Made by a program: the position numbers and the translations under genes | DNA from: Xanthomarina sp. F1114 | GTDB taxonomy: Bacteria; Bacteroidota; Bacteroidia; Flavobacteriales; Flavobacteriaceae | Assembly: GCF_026410255.1 (NCBI RefSeq) | Contig: NZ_JAPMLL010000007.1 | Location: 62,001-126,000, forward strand | Reading direction: 5' to 3' | DNA length: 64,000 bases | Notes under the pieces: model-generated | Database searches by the model: none | Told to the model about the DNA's origin: nothing | The model's input: the letters and a program-made list of their open reading frames with translations, nothing else | Shown here: positions 1 to 9,792 of the stretch, piece by piece | How positions within the stretch are numbered: the first letter of the stretch is position 1 | Layout of the letters: the number at the start of each line of letters is the position of its first letter

Positions 1-1
1 T

Positions 2-1396
2 CCTATTTTTCAAAACCTGCGCATTTCTATAGAAGATAAAAAAATGCTTGCAGTTCTTTCCGGAAGCTTAGTTATTATTCATGCAGCTTTATTAGCCGAT
101 TTCTATTTCTATGAAAAAGAAAAGGATTACAAAATAACACCCCTTGAATGTGATGGAGAATACGTTATTGTTGAAGAAAAAACAAACTCAAAAAAAAGTT
201 TAGTTGGCGCTATAACGAGGTTGTTTGAGTCAGGAAAATTAAAAATTTTAGTCGGTACAAAATCTTTACTAGGCGAAGGTTGGGATGCGCCAGCAATAAA
301 CACTTTAATTTTAGCATCTTTTGTGGGCTCGTTTGTTACTTCAAATCAAATGAGAGGGAGGGCCATTAGATCGCAAATTGGAAATCCATCAAAAACCGGC
401 AATATATGGCATTTAGCATGTGTTGATCCAACTACAGATAATGGAGGTAGAGATTTAGAGATACTTAAACGTAGATTTGATGCCTTTTTAGGAATATCAA
501 ATACAGAAGAGAACTATATTTCTAATGGGTTTGAGCGCTTGGGAATCCCCGAAACCATAAAGCTTGAAGATGTAGATATTATAAATAGACAAACCTTAGT
601 GGACTCAAGCAAAAGAAGTATTATTTCTAATAAATGGGAAAAAGCCATTTTTCAAGGCAGTCAATTGGGGAGAGAAGTAAATTATCATTTTCAAGGAAAG
701 AAGCCTTATCCCATTCAAAAGAAAATCTATTATAACGATGCTGTAAAGTACACAATGGTTGAGCTCACCATTACGCTGTTGGTTTTTTTACCCGAATTCT
801 TTGTAAAAAACTTCAATATATTATTCAGCAAAGGAATTATTTATTTTATGTACTCTCTACTAGGGTTTTTAGGGCTAAACTTTGGTGTAAAAGCGTATAA
901 AGCCATTCAGCTGTATTTGCGTTATGGTATGATACATAAGGATATTGAAAAAATGGCACATGCCATTCTCGATACTTTATTAGAATTACAGCATATAACT
1001 TCAGATAAATCCCAAATAAAAATAGAAACAGAACTTTTAGAACGTGGCGATGTTATTTGTTCCATTAAAGGAGCTAATCAGATTGAAAGTAAGCTTTTTA
1101 TTAATGCTTTAGAAGAGTTATTGCAGCCAATTGGAAATCCACGTTATATTATAGTAAAAGACATTTGGTATCGGAAGAAATTAGATATTCAAAATTATTT
1201 TCCAGTACCTAAACTGTTTGGTGATAACAAAGAAAGAAGCGATGTTTTTCTAAAGCATTGGAAAAACTATATGGGTAAATCAAAAATGTTTTATACAAGG
1301 CATTTAGAAGGAAGAAAAATTTTAGTAAAAGCCAGGTTATTTCATATTAGTGGAGCCAAAGAAGAAGTTACTAAAAAGTCAATTATCTGGAAGTAA
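2..1396 (+). CDS. Superfamily II helicase-like protein, C-terminal part (5' end outside window)
   Basis: The reading frame is open back to the window edge, so the Met at position 44 is probably internal and the gene begins upstream. The visible part carries the C-terminal lobe of an SF2 helicase: a motif V-like segment (GTKSLLGEGWDAP) followed by a motif VI-like segment (NQMRGRAIR, with the arginine-finger pair). After the helicase lobe there are two hydrophobic segments around residues 245-285 of the visible protein (VELTITLLVFLPEFF and GIIYFMYSLLGFLGLNFG), which is unusual for a helicase and suggests membrane association. The C-terminal 150 residues match nothing I recognise. It converges on recG with a 71-bp gap. 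Family assignment rests on two motifs only; the substrate (DNA or RNA) and any defence role are unknown. Confidence 0.7.
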   Translation, partial: PIFQNLRISIEDKKMLAVLSGSLVIIHAALLADFYFYEKEKDYKITPLECDGEYVIVEEKTNSKKSLVGAITRLFESGKLKILVGTKSLLGEGWDAPAINTLILASFVGSFVTSNQMRGRAIRSQIGNPSKTGNIWHLACVDPTTDNGGRDLEILKRRFDAFLGISNTEENYISNGFERLGIPETIKLEDVDIINRQTLVDSSKRSIISNKWEKAIFQGSQLGREVNYHFQGKKPYPIQKKIYYNDAVKYTMVELTITLLVFLPEFFVKNFNILFSKGIIYFMYSLLGFLGLNFGVKAYKAIQLYLRYGMIHKDIEKMAHAILDTLLELQHITSDKSQIKIETELLERGDVICSIKGANQIESKLFINALEELLQPIGNPRYIIVKDIWYRKKLDIQNYFPVPKLFGDNKERSDVFLKHWKNYMGKSKMFYTRHLEGRKILVKARLFHISGAKEEVTKKSIIWK

Positions 1397-1467
1397 TTGA
1401 ATGGTGAATAGTTATGTAAAAAATTAGATGATTGTGAAAGTCTTATAACAACTTACAATACTGAGCA

Positions 1468-3597
1468 CTAGCTTATATAATTCCAAATGTTTTTATACTT
1501 TCCAAGCTGTTTATAGGTGTATAAGATGGTTTTATTTTCTGGAGAAACTAACCTGGGATCCTTTTGAAGCACTTTTTTCGCATAATATCTAGCAGACTGA
1601 AGAATGTCTTTGTCTTTGAGTAAATCGGCTATCTTTAGGTTTAAAACACCACTTTGCTGGGTTCCCATAATGTCTCCTGGACCACGAAGGTTTAAATCTA
1701 CTTCAGCAATTTCAAAACCATCGTTAGTTCTACACATAGTTTCAATGCGTTTTTTGCTATTACTGCTTAATTTATGGCTAGTCATAAGAATACAGTAGCT
1801 TTGCTCGGCACCACGTCCAACGCGACCACGCAATTGATGTAACTGAGATAAACCAAAACGTTCGGCACTTTCTATAATCATAACTGAAGCATTTGGAACG
1901 TTTACCCCAACTTCAATAACGGTTGTGGCAACCATAATATTAGTTTCGCCTTTAATAAAGCGTTGCATTTCGTAATCCTTATCTGCTGGTTTCATTTTTC
2001 CGTGTACAATAGAAATTTGATAAGTAGGAGCAGGAAAGTCTCTAACAATACTTTCATAGCCATCCATTAAATCTTTATAATCCATATTTTCACTTTCTTG
2101 GATTAAAGGATAAACGATATAAATTTGACGGCCTTTATCAATTTCATCTCTAATAAATCTGAAGACTTTTAGTCGGTTCGTATCGTATCTGTGAACCGTT
2201 TTTATAGCTTGTCTTCCAGGTGGCAATTCGTCGATTACAGAGATGTCTAAATCGCCATAAACAGACATGGCTAAAGTTCTTGGAATAGGGGTAGCAGTCA
2301 TCACTAAAATGTGAGGTGGAGTTGCACTAGAACTTGTTTCGTTTTGGGAAGATTTAGGAGGCCCCTTCTTCCATAATTTACTTCTTTGTTCGACACCAAA
2401 TCTGTGCTGCTCATCAATAATTGCCAGTCCTAAATTCTTGAATTTAACCTTATCTTCAAGCAAGGCATGTGTCCCTATTAAGATGTCTAATTCGCCATTT
2501 TCTAGAGATTTATGAATTTCTTTTCTTTCTGAAGTATTACTTGAGCCGGTAAGTAGTTTCATACTGATATTCAATTTATTAGATAGCTCAAGTAATCCGT
2601 TGTAGTGCTGGACTGACAAAATTTCAGTCGGCGCCATTAAACAGGCTTGAAATCCGTTGTCAAGTGCCATTAACATTGACATAAATGCTACAATGGTCTT
2701 TCCGGAGCCTACATCGCCTTGCAAAAGTCGGTTCATTTGCGCGTTACTCCCTAAATCTTGTCTAATTTCTTTCAGTACGCGTTTCTGTGCATTGGTTAAT
2801 TCGAAGGGTAAATGCTCCTTGTAAAAAGTAATAAAATAGGTTCCAACTTGCGTAAAGGGCAAGCCTTTAATTTTCGATTTATGGATTAAATTTTTAAGAA
2901 TTAATTGCAGTTGAATATAAAACAATTCTTCAAATTTTAATCGGAATTGTGCCTGTGCTAAAAGCGCTTGGTTTTTTGGAAAATGAATGTTTAAAACAGC
3001 TTCAGATTTAGAGAGTAATTTTAGTTCAGATATTATATTTGGAGAAAGAGATTCTACAAAACGCCCTTTAGTTTCAAGAAACAATTGTTGCATGATTTTA
3101 TTAATCACCCGGTTGGTAATTCCTCGATTTGCATGTTTTTCCGTAGAAGGATAAATGGGTTGCATGGCAGAACGTAAATTCTTTTCATGGTCTTCCTTAA
3201 GTTCCATATCCGGATGTGGCATACTAAAAACACCATTAAACCAATTCACTTTTCCAAAAATAACATAAGGTTTATTAAGTTTTAGGTTTTCACGAATCCA
3301 TTTCTGACCTCGAAACCAAATTAGTTCCATTGTACCGGTATCGTCTTTAAAGGTTGCAACCAGGCGTTTTCCTCGTTTTTGTGCAACTTCTTTTATGTTT
3401 ATAATTTGACCAACTATTTGTACTTCGGCATTATTCCGTTGTAGCTGGTGGATTTTATAATATTGCGTTCTATCTAAATATCTGTTTGGAAATAAATTAA
3501 TTAAATCTTGATAGGTGTGAATGCCTAATTCTTTCCTGAGTAAATCGGCTCGATTTGGACCTACACCTTTTAAATAGTCTATTGGGGTTTGTAGCAT
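1468..3597 (-). CDS. recG: ATP-dependent DNA helicase RecG
   Basis: RecG remodels stalled replication forks and Holliday junctions. The 709-aa protein has the family layout: an N-terminal wedge/OB-fold region (residues about 60-150), then the two helicase lobes. Walker A is at residues 294-301 (GDVGSGKT) and the DEAD-type motif II is DEQH at 395-398. Further on, TATPIPRT (motif III), the motif V-like TTVIEVGVNVPNA and the motif VI-like QLRGRVGRG are all present, so the enzyme looks intact and of usual length for Bacteroidota. The ATG at 3597 matches the usual N-terminus, which begins a few residues before PIDYLKGVGP. It stands alone on the minus strand, divergent from the next lipoprotein gene. 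Confidence 0.95.
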   Translation of the reverse strand: MLQTPIDYLKGVGPNRADLLRKELGIHTYQDLINLFPNRYLDRTQYYKIHQLQRNNAEVQIVGQIINIKEVAQKRGKRLVATFKDDTGTMELIWFRGQKWIRENLKLNKPYVIFGKVNWFNGVFSMPHPDMELKEDHEKNLRSAMQPIYPSTEKHANRGITNRVINKIMQQLFLETKGRFVESLSPNIISELKLLSKSEAVLNIHFPKNQALLAQAQFRLKFEELFYIQLQLILKNLIHKSKIKGLPFTQVGTYFITFYKEHLPFELTNAQKRVLKEIRQDLGSNAQMNRLLQGDVGSGKTIVAFMSMLMALDNGFQACLMAPTEILSVQHYNGLLELSNKLNISMKLLTGSSNTSERKEIHKSLENGELDILIGTHALLEDKVKFKNLGLAIIDEQHRFGVEQRSKLWKKGPPKSSQNETSSSATPPHILVMTATPIPRTLAMSVYGDLDISVIDELPPGRQAIKTVHRYDTNRLKVFRFIRDEIDKGRQIYIVYPLIQESENMDYKDLMDGYESIVRDFPAPTYQISIVHGKMKPADKDYEMQRFIKGETNIMVATTVIEVGVNVPNASVMIIESAERFGLSQLHQLRGRVGRGAEQSYCILMTSHKLSSNSKKRIETMCRTNDGFEIAEVDLNLRGPGDIMGTQQSGVLNLKIADLLKDKDILQSARYYAKKVLQKDPRLVSPENKTILYTYKQLGKYKNIWNYIS

Positions 3598-3711
3598 GGT
3601 TTGCTAAAAGTGAAATGTTTTCTGTAAAATTAAATCTAAATTACAAGTTTATAGAATAAAAAACTAATATTTTGTATCTTGTTACTTTAACTAACCAAAC
3701 CAAATAACCAT

Positions 3712-5088
3712 ATGAAATTTACCTCAAAAATTAAAGCTCTATCTATGATGGCGCTAGTGTTCACTTTGTTTTATTGCAGTAGTGACGATCAGTCAAATAC
3801 TCCAGAGCCTATTCCAGAATCAGAATTAGTTTTAACTGGAACTGTATCAGATTTTGGCGATACAGACGTTTTAAGTTTTTCCAGTTCTCAATCTGTTGAG
3901 ATAAAAGGAATGTATTTAACTGCTAATGTGCTGGTTGAAGCGAGTGATAATTTTCAAGTTTCTCTTGATGATGCTACTTTCTCAAGCAGTGTTTCTATCA
4001 CTAAAACTGACGCTAATTCTGGAAATAAAACTGTTTATGTGCGTTTTGCTCCTGCAGAAACTGCAGTAGGTGCAATTAATGGAACTGTATTGTTTAAAAG
4101 TACAGGCGCAAATTCAAAAACTCTTAATTTATCCGGTACAGGCCTTGTTGTTGGTCCGGAAATTTATAACTACCAAACCTTTGTAGGAGAGAGGTTGGCT
4201 TTTGGTGGCGGGTTTGATCAATCGAACACTCAGACGTTTAATTTACATGACGATTTAACAGATATAGAAACAATTAAAATGTATGTGAAGTTACGATGTC
4301 CTTCTGGTGGTTGCGACGAATGGGATGTATATGCTAATGTAAAAGTATTGGATACAGAGTCCGGAGAACTTTATGAATTAGGAAGATATATTACGCCTTA
4401 TTGGAACGATAATAGTCAGTTAGATCGCGGATTTGAATTTGATGTTACTGACTTTAAGTCCTTGTTAACCGGAGCTGTAGAATTGCGAATTAGAACCGAA
4501 TGTTGGAACTCGAAAGGGTATGAGATTTCAGTAGATTTCGATTATATTGAAGGAACTCCAGATTATCCGTATTACGCCGTATCTAGAGTAATAGCTTACG
4601 ACGACTGGTCCTCTTCTGGCGTGCCTTACGGAGTGACTCATAACTTCGATTTAGGTAAAACTGTCATTATCCCTGGAAATGCAGAAAGTACACATTTGAG
4701 AACTATTATTTCTGGATGGGGACATGCAACCCCTAATGATCCAGGAGGTAGAGGCTGTGCCGAATGGTGTTATAGAACTCATAATATTGTTATTAACGGA
4801 GCAAATACATTCGAACATTATATGGGGCCTATTGGCTGTGCTTCAAACCCTGTAAGTAATCAGAGCCCGGGAAATTGGCAACCTGATAGAGCTGGGTGGT
4901 GTCCAGGAATGGAGGTGCCAGTTCGTAAGGATCAATTTGGTTCGTCTATGGCCGGAACTAGTTTTGTTTTTGAGTACGATTATGAAGATTGGGTTAATAA
5001 TGGGGGTAATGGAGATGCTTATTACGCAACATCTACTTTTGTTGTTGTTAAAAGTAATACGCCAATTAGTAAACCAACTGTAAATTAA
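3712..5088 (+). CDS. Secreted lipoprotein with PNGase F-like N-glycanase domains
   Basis: The 458-aa protein starts with a lipoprotein signal (LVFTLFYC, Cys22 predicted to be lipidated). Residues about 38-145 form a beta-rich Hydin/anchor-D-like domain (SFSSSQS, RFAP, LNLSGTG pattern). The rest resembles the two jelly-roll domains of peptide-N-glycosidase F, which cleaves asparagine-linked glycans from glycoproteins. The first domain has GGCDEWDVYANVKV, the region where PNGase F keeps a catalytic Asp. The second has WGHATPNDPGGRGCAEWC, with an acidic residue between two cysteines, and other cysteine pairs (IGCASNP, WCPGM). Exact catalytic mapping needs an alignment. It is monocistronic and followed by a strong terminator. 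A host- or algal-glycoprotein scavenging role is inference. Confidence 0.8.
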   Translation: MKFTSKIKALSMMALVFTLFYCSSDDQSNTPEPIPESELVLTGTVSDFGDTDVLSFSSSQSVEIKGMYLTANVLVEASDNFQVSLDDATFSSSVSITKTDANSGNKTVYVRFAPAETAVGAINGTVLFKSTGANSKTLNLSGTGLVVGPEIYNYQTFVGERLAFGGGFDQSNTQTFNLHDDLTDIETIKMYVKLRCPSGGCDEWDVYANVKVLDTESGELYELGRYITPYWNDNSQLDRGFEFDVTDFKSLLTGAVELRIRTECWNSKGYEISVDFDYIEGTPDYPYYAVSRVIAYDDWSSSGVPYGVTHNFDLGKTVIIPGNAESTHLRTIISGWGHATPNDPGGRGCAEWCYRTHNIVINGANTFEHYMGPIGCASNPVSNQSPGNWQPDRAGWCPGMEVPVRKDQFGSSMAGTSFVFEYDYEDWVNNGGNGDAYYATSTFVVVKSNTPISKPTVN

Positions 5089-5117
5089 GAACTTAGTTTA
5101 AACTTTATAAAAATGAG

Positions 5118-5147
5118 GCACGTTATTAGTTAACGTGCTTTTTTTTT
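5118..5147 (+). terminator. Rho-independent terminator after the PNGase F-like gene
   Basis: A perfect 8-bp stem (GCACGTTA at 5118-5125 with TAACGTGC at 5131-5138) and a 5-nt loop are followed directly by nine T residues. It lies 30 bp past the stop of the lipoprotein gene. Confidence 0.85.
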
Positions 5148-5268
5148 GAATCAAGGTTTATTATCTTCAACATATAAAATACTATGATTGAACGGTTATT
5201 TAAGTAGCCTCAGTGTCAAAATTAACCTATAGTGTTTTTAATAGTGTAATATTTTAAATATTTAATAA

Positions 5269-7272
5269 ATGAAAAAAATCTTTGGTTTGATGGCTGCTTT
5301 TGTGAGTGTTTTTGTGTTTCCTCAGCAAACAGAAGTTGTCGATTTTACTCATGCTAAAGTAAAATTAAGTTTTAGTGTAGACTCTTCAAAGGTTTATGGT
5401 ATGGTGGATTATCACTTTAAAACCTTAGGATCTGTAGATTCTGTTTATTTGGATGCTATAGCCATGGAGTTTGATGAAATAATATTAAATAATAAGAAAG
5501 CTGTTTATAGAAATGATGGAAAAAAACTTATTATTTATTCTGATTTTAATAAAAACCAAAACCATCATTTAAAATTTCAATATGAAGCCAAACCAAAACA
5601 AGCCCTGTATTTTGTAGGATGGGATAATGGAGCGCCAAACCAAATTTGGACGCAAGGACAAGGGAAGTATACGAGTAACTGGATGCCGAGTTTAGATGAT
5701 ACTAACGATAAAATAGAATTCGACTTATCCATTACATTTAATAACGAATACGAAGTTATTGCTAATGGAGTCCTTATCGACAAAGAGGTTAATGTTGAAA
5801 ATACAACTTGGCATTTCGATATGAAAGAACCCATGTCTAGTTATTTACTTGCTTTAGTAATTGGAAAATATAATGTGCACACAGAAACCTCAAAAAGTGG
5901 CATTCCTTTAGAAAAGTATTATTATCCAGAAGATTCTTTAAAAGTGGAGCCTACTTATCGTTATAGCAAGCAGATGTTCGATTTTCTTGAAAATGAAATT
6001 GGCCTCCCATATCCCTGGCAAAACTACAAGCAGATTCCCGTACATGATTTTCTATATGCAGGAATGGAAAACACAAGTGCTACAGTTTTTTCTGATGCTT
6101 TTGTAATTGATTCAATTGGGTTTGTAGATAGAAACTATGTAAATGTTAATGCACACGAATTGGCACATCAATGGTTTGGTAATTATGTTACAGCAACAAG
6201 TAGCGAGCACCATTGGTTGCAAGAAGGTTTTGCAAGTTATTACGCGCTTTTAGCTGAAAAAGATATTTTTGGTAAAAACCATTATTACTGGAGTCTTTAC
6301 GAGTATGCTCAAGAATTAGTAGATCAAAATAGATCAGGATTAAGTACGTCTTTGTTTAATCCCAAATCTAGCAGCACTACATTTTATAAACGTGGAGCGT
6401 GGGTTCTGCATGCTTTAAGAGAGAAAGTGGGAGATAAGGCTTTTAAAGAAGCTGTGTTAAATTATTTAAAAGCTCATCCGTTTTCAGTTGTCGAAACATC
6501 CAATTTTATTTCAGAAGTTGAAAAAACAAGTGGAAAAGATTTAACCGAATTTGAAAATACATGGTTAGTTCAAGTGGAATTTCCGTTTGAAGAAGCAACC
6601 GAAAGCTTGATGCAATCGGCTTTTATTCAGGAGCACGAAATGGTAGACTGTGAATTAGTGACTTCTAAATGCGATTATTATTTAACAGCTCCAATTTCAG
6701 ATCAAGCTAAGAAGAAACTTATCTCACAAGTACCAAATAGAGTGACTTCTGAGGTTTTTGAAGGTTCTTTAATGGCAAGACAGGCTATTGCTCAGAATAT
6801 GGATAAAATTCCTTTTAAACTTAAAGAAGATTACGAAAGCCTATTACTGGATCCATCTTATATTACCATGGAATCTGCTTTGTTTCATCTATGGATTAAT
6901 TTTCCTGAAAATAGAGCAGAATACTTAAATGAAACTCGCGAAATAATTGGGTTAAGCGATAAAAATGTGAAACAGCTATGGTTGGCGCTTGCTCTTTCTA
7001 CACCTTCTTATTTGTCAGATAGTAAAATGGAGGTTTTAAATGAATTAATAAGTTATACCGATCCTAAATATGGATTTGAAGTAAGACTAATGGCTTTTAA
7101 TTATTTAAACTCTTTGAGTATCTTTAATGATAAAGTGTTATCTAATCTAATAGAAGCATCTCAACATTATAATTGGCGTTTTAAAAAATATGCTAAAAAT
7201 TTGTTGGATGTTTTATCAGAGAATTCAGATTATCAACAAACTATTTTAAGGTTACAAAAACAAAGCAAATGA
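5269..7272 (+). CDS. M1 family zinc aminopeptidase, secreted
   Basis: This is a gluzincin aminopeptidase that removes N-terminal residues from peptides. A signal peptide (MKKIFGLMAAFVSVFVFPQQ) suggests export. The zinc site is complete: HELAH at residues 296-300 and the third ligand Glu319 in WLQEGFASYY, at the usual 18-residue spacing. The substrate-anchoring exopeptidase motif is seen as AGMENTSATV (GAMEN-type, here GMENT) about 30 residues before HELAH. At 667 aa it lacks part of the long C-terminal helical domain of the largest M1 enzymes but has one. The ATG follows an A-rich leader. Its stop overlaps the first patatin gene by 4 bp, so the three genes 5269-9058 probably form one operon. 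Confidence 0.92.
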   Translation: MKKIFGLMAAFVSVFVFPQQTEVVDFTHAKVKLSFSVDSSKVYGMVDYHFKTLGSVDSVYLDAIAMEFDEIILNNKKAVYRNDGKKLIIYSDFNKNQNHHLKFQYEAKPKQALYFVGWDNGAPNQIWTQGQGKYTSNWMPSLDDTNDKIEFDLSITFNNEYEVIANGVLIDKEVNVENTTWHFDMKEPMSSYLLALVIGKYNVHTETSKSGIPLEKYYYPEDSLKVEPTYRYSKQMFDFLENEIGLPYPWQNYKQIPVHDFLYAGMENTSATVFSDAFVIDSIGFVDRNYVNVNAHELAHQWFGNYVTATSSEHHWLQEGFASYYALLAEKDIFGKNHYYWSLYEYAQELVDQNRSGLSTSLFNPKSSSTTFYKRGAWVLHALREKVGDKAFKEAVLNYLKAHPFSVVETSNFISEVEKTSGKDLTEFENTWLVQVEFPFEEATESLMQSAFIQEHEMVDCELVTSKCDYYLTAPISDQAKKKLISQVPNRVTSEVFEGSLMARQAIAQNMDKIPFKLKEDYESLLLDPSYITMESALFHLWINFPENRAEYLNETREIIGLSDKNVKQLWLALALSTPSYLSDSKMEVLNELISYTDPKYGFEVRLMAFNYLNSLSIFNDKVLSNLIEASQHYNWRFKKYAKNLLDVLSENSDYQQTILRLQKQSK

Positions 7273-8174
7273 GAGCATTAGTTATTTCGGGAGGAGGCAG
7301 TAAAGGTGCATTCGCTGGAGGAGTGGCACAATATCTTATTGAAAATAAAAAACTTCATTACGATTTGTTTTTAGGAACATCAACAGGAAGTTTGTTAGTA
7401 TCTCATTTGGCTTTAAATAAAGTTGATAAAATTAAGAAAATCTATACAAATGTCAATCAGAAAGCTATTTTTAGCGTGTGTCCGTTTACCATAAAAAGAA
7501 AATGGGGCGTAGAGACAATTAAAATCAATCATTTTAATGTGTTGCGAAATTTGTTGAGAGGAAGTAAAACCTTTGGCGAAAGTTATAATCTTAAAAAAAT
7601 GATTAAAAAAACTATTACTAAAGAGGAATTTATAGAACTCCAAAAATCTCAAAAAGATGTGGTTATAACGGTTTCAAATTTATCACTTAATCAAATAGAG
7701 TATAAATCTATAAAAGATTTTGATTATGACGAATTTTGCGAATGGGTATGGATTTCCTGTAATTACACCCCATTTATGACCTTGACTAAAAAAAACGGCT
7801 GCGAATATGCAGATGGAGGTTTGGGGTCAATGGTTCCAATTGAAGAAGCAATTAAACGTGGAGCTACGCATGTAGATGCTATTATTTTAAAAACTGAAGT
7901 TATGCAATTTAATAGAATGCCTTCTTTAAATGCTTTCTCACTTTTAACAAATATGTTTGCTTTTATGTTGGACAGAATTGAAAGTCAGAATATAAGAATT
8001 GGTAAGTTTGTGGCAACAAATCAGGATGCGATTATTAATTTTTATTATACACCAACCGTTTTAACTACCAATTCTTTAGTGTTTAATAAAGAAAAAATGA
8101 CCCAATGGTGGCAAAGTGGTTTTAATTTTGCCAAATTTAAAAACGAATCTGTAAGTCCGTTAGAGAATAAATGA
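7269..8174 (+). CDS. Patatin-like phospholipase (copy 1)
   Basis: Patatin-like acyl hydrolases use a Ser-Asp dyad. All three family blocks are here: the glycine-rich oxyanion hole near the N-terminus (SGGGSKGAFAGG), the nucleophile elbow GTSTGS, and the DGG catalytic Asp block (YADGGLGSMVPI) near residue 180. There is no signal peptide, so the 301-aa protein is probably cytoplasmic. The ATG overlaps the stop of the M1 peptidase (ATGA), and its own stop overlaps the next gene in the same way, which indicates translational coupling. The following gene is a clear paralogue with the same first ten residues except for small changes, so a local duplication is likely. The natural lipid substrate cannot be told from sequence. 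Confidence 0.9.
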   Translation: MRALVISGGGSKGAFAGGVAQYLIENKKLHYDLFLGTSTGSLLVSHLALNKVDKIKKIYTNVNQKAIFSVCPFTIKRKWGVETIKINHFNVLRNLLRGSKTFGESYNLKKMIKKTITKEEFIELQKSQKDVVITVSNLSLNQIEYKSIKDFDYDEFCEWVWISCNYTPFMTLTKKNGCEYADGGLGSMVPIEEAIKRGATHVDAIILKTEVMQFNRMPSLNAFSLLTNMFAFMLDRIESQNIRIGKFVATNQDAIINFYYTPTVLTTNSLVFNKEKMTQWWQSGFNFAKFKNESVSPLENK

Positions 8175-9058
8175 GAGCATTAGTAATTTCAGGAGGTGGA
8201 AGCAAGGGTGCTTACGCCGGAGGAGTAGCGCAATACCTTATGGAACATCAAGAAAAGTCCTACGATATGTTTTTAGGAACATCTACCGGTAGCTTGTTAA
8301 TTCCGCACTTAGCAGTAAATAATATTCCAAAATTATATGACATCTTTACAAATGTGCAGCAACACGATATTTTTAGTGTTAGCCCGTTTGTTCAGCGTAA
8401 AAAAGGGGATAGAGAATATGTGTCTATAGATTTTATTAATTCCATTTGGCAATTTGTAAGAATGAGACGGACTTTTGGGGAGAGTAATGCTTTAAGACGA
8501 AGTATTAAGCGCAATTTTACTAAAGAGGAATTTGATAAAATTAAAGCAGAAAAATCAGATGTAGTCGTTACGGTGTCTAATTTATCTATGAATACGGTGG
8601 AATATAAATCTATAAACGACTTTACTTATGAGGAATTTTGTCATTGGATTTGGATTTCCTGTAACTATATTCCTTTTATGTCCATTGCTAAAGTAAATGG
8701 CTTTGAGTATGCAGATGGAGGCTTAGGTTGTGTTGTGCCAATTCGCGAAGCCATTAAGCGAGGTGCTACAGAGGTAGACGCTATTATTTTAGAAACCGAA
8801 AATATAGAAAAACAAAAGGTATTAGGCAAAAATCCGTTTTCACTAATGATAAATCTTTTTGGGCATTTACTTAATCAAGTTGGGCATAATGATGTTGTTA
8901 TTGGAAAATTAGCAGCCGTAAACAAAGGGGTGAAACTCAACTTGTATTACACGCCATCTAGCCTAACAGAGAACTCTCTAATTTTTAGTAAACGATTAAT
9001 GACGGATTGGTGGCAGCAGGGATTCGATTATGCAAAGAAGAAGCATTTGGGTCAATAA
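8171..9058 (+). CDS. Patatin-like phospholipase (copy 2)
   Basis: This is the second of two adjacent patatins (295 aa). It has the oxyanion block SGGGSKGAYAGG, the nucleophile elbow GTSTGS and the catalytic Asp in YADGGLGCVVPI. By eye it is a little over half identical to the upstream copy along its whole length, with the same spacing between blocks, including the conserved WISCNY segment just before the Asp block. It lacks a signal peptide. The start overlaps the upstream stop by 4 bp. No terminator with a T-run is evident in the 23 bp before the convergent gene at 9082. The pair probably differs in lipid or acyl preference, which is inference. Confidence 0.9.
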   Translation: MRALVISGGGSKGAYAGGVAQYLMEHQEKSYDMFLGTSTGSLLIPHLAVNNIPKLYDIFTNVQQHDIFSVSPFVQRKKGDREYVSIDFINSIWQFVRMRRTFGESNALRRSIKRNFTKEEFDKIKAEKSDVVVTVSNLSMNTVEYKSINDFTYEEFCHWIWISCNYIPFMSIAKVNGFEYADGGLGCVVPIREAIKRGATEVDAIILETENIEKQKVLGKNPFSLMINLFGHLLNQVGHNDVVIGKLAAVNKGVKLNLYYTPSSLTENSLIFSKRLMTDWWQQGFDYAKKKHLGQ

Positions 9059-9081
9059 AAATACTACTGACCCAATGGTTT

Positions 9082-9603
9082 TTACCACATCTGGCTAACT
9101 TCGTCTTTAATAAAAGATAAAGCAGCATCGCTAGGTGCTCTTTTTTCCATCATTTCAGTTAAAATAACTTCTCTAAGTTTATTTGCAGAGTCTGTTTTCT
9201 CTAACATCCCTGCTTTTCTAATAAGCTGAATAGTTGCATTTTTTGCAGCCGTAATAACGTTCCAACAATCATCACTTATATAAATCTGTTGGGATAAATT
9301 ATGTTCAAATTCCTGTTCTATGGAAGCTATAAGTAAGCTTTCGTAATCTTCTTTGCTTGAGGATGTTGGGTTTATTCTTATCAGTAATTTAGATGGAGTA
9401 ATTCGTTCTAGAAATAAAGCCATACGTTCATAGGCTTGGAGTCTTAATGGCATGGCGTTTACCTGCATGTCTTTGTGTAGTAAAAAGCGTCTTCTACCAT
9501 CTTCGTTTTTTGTATGTTCTTTAAAAAAGAAATAAGCTATTAAACCAGTAATTAGTGTGGGAATAGCAAACATAAATAAGTCAATAATTCTTTCAGACTC
9601 CAT
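9082..9603 (-). CDS. Conserved membrane-anchored protein of unknown function
   Basis: I do not recognise a characterised family. The 173-aa protein has one N-terminal transmembrane segment (residues about 7-27, FMFAIPTLITGLIAYFFF) and then a charged, mainly helical cytoplasmic part beginning KEHTKNEDGRRRFLLHKD. The helical region carries a phrase common in Bacteroidota homologues, MPLRLQAYERMALFLERI. It has no catalytic motif that I can see. It stands alone on the minus strand, convergent with the patatin pair, with a 190-bp intergenic stretch to its right that holds no gene. The start ATG is at 9603. Confidence 0.7.
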   Translation of the reverse strand: MESERIIDLFMFAIPTLITGLIAYFFFKEHTKNEDGRRRFLLHKDMQVNAMPLRLQAYERMALFLERITPSKLLIRINPTSSSKEDYESLLIASIEQEFEHNLSQQIYISDDCWNVITAAKNATIQLIRKAGMLEKTDSANKLREVILTEMMEKRAPSDAALSFIKDEVSQMW

Positions 9604-9792
9604 AAGTAGTGTAAGTTATTAAGGGTTGTATTTTAATAATACAAACATAAGTTATTTTTGTTTTAGCACAAATTATCCCTTTGCAGAATGAAAAGCATAT
9701 TTTCTATTAATTAAAAATGCTCTTCTTAAAATAAGGCATGTTCAAGTTATAAATTGCCTCTTACCCTATAATTTTTGAATGCGAGATTACTT

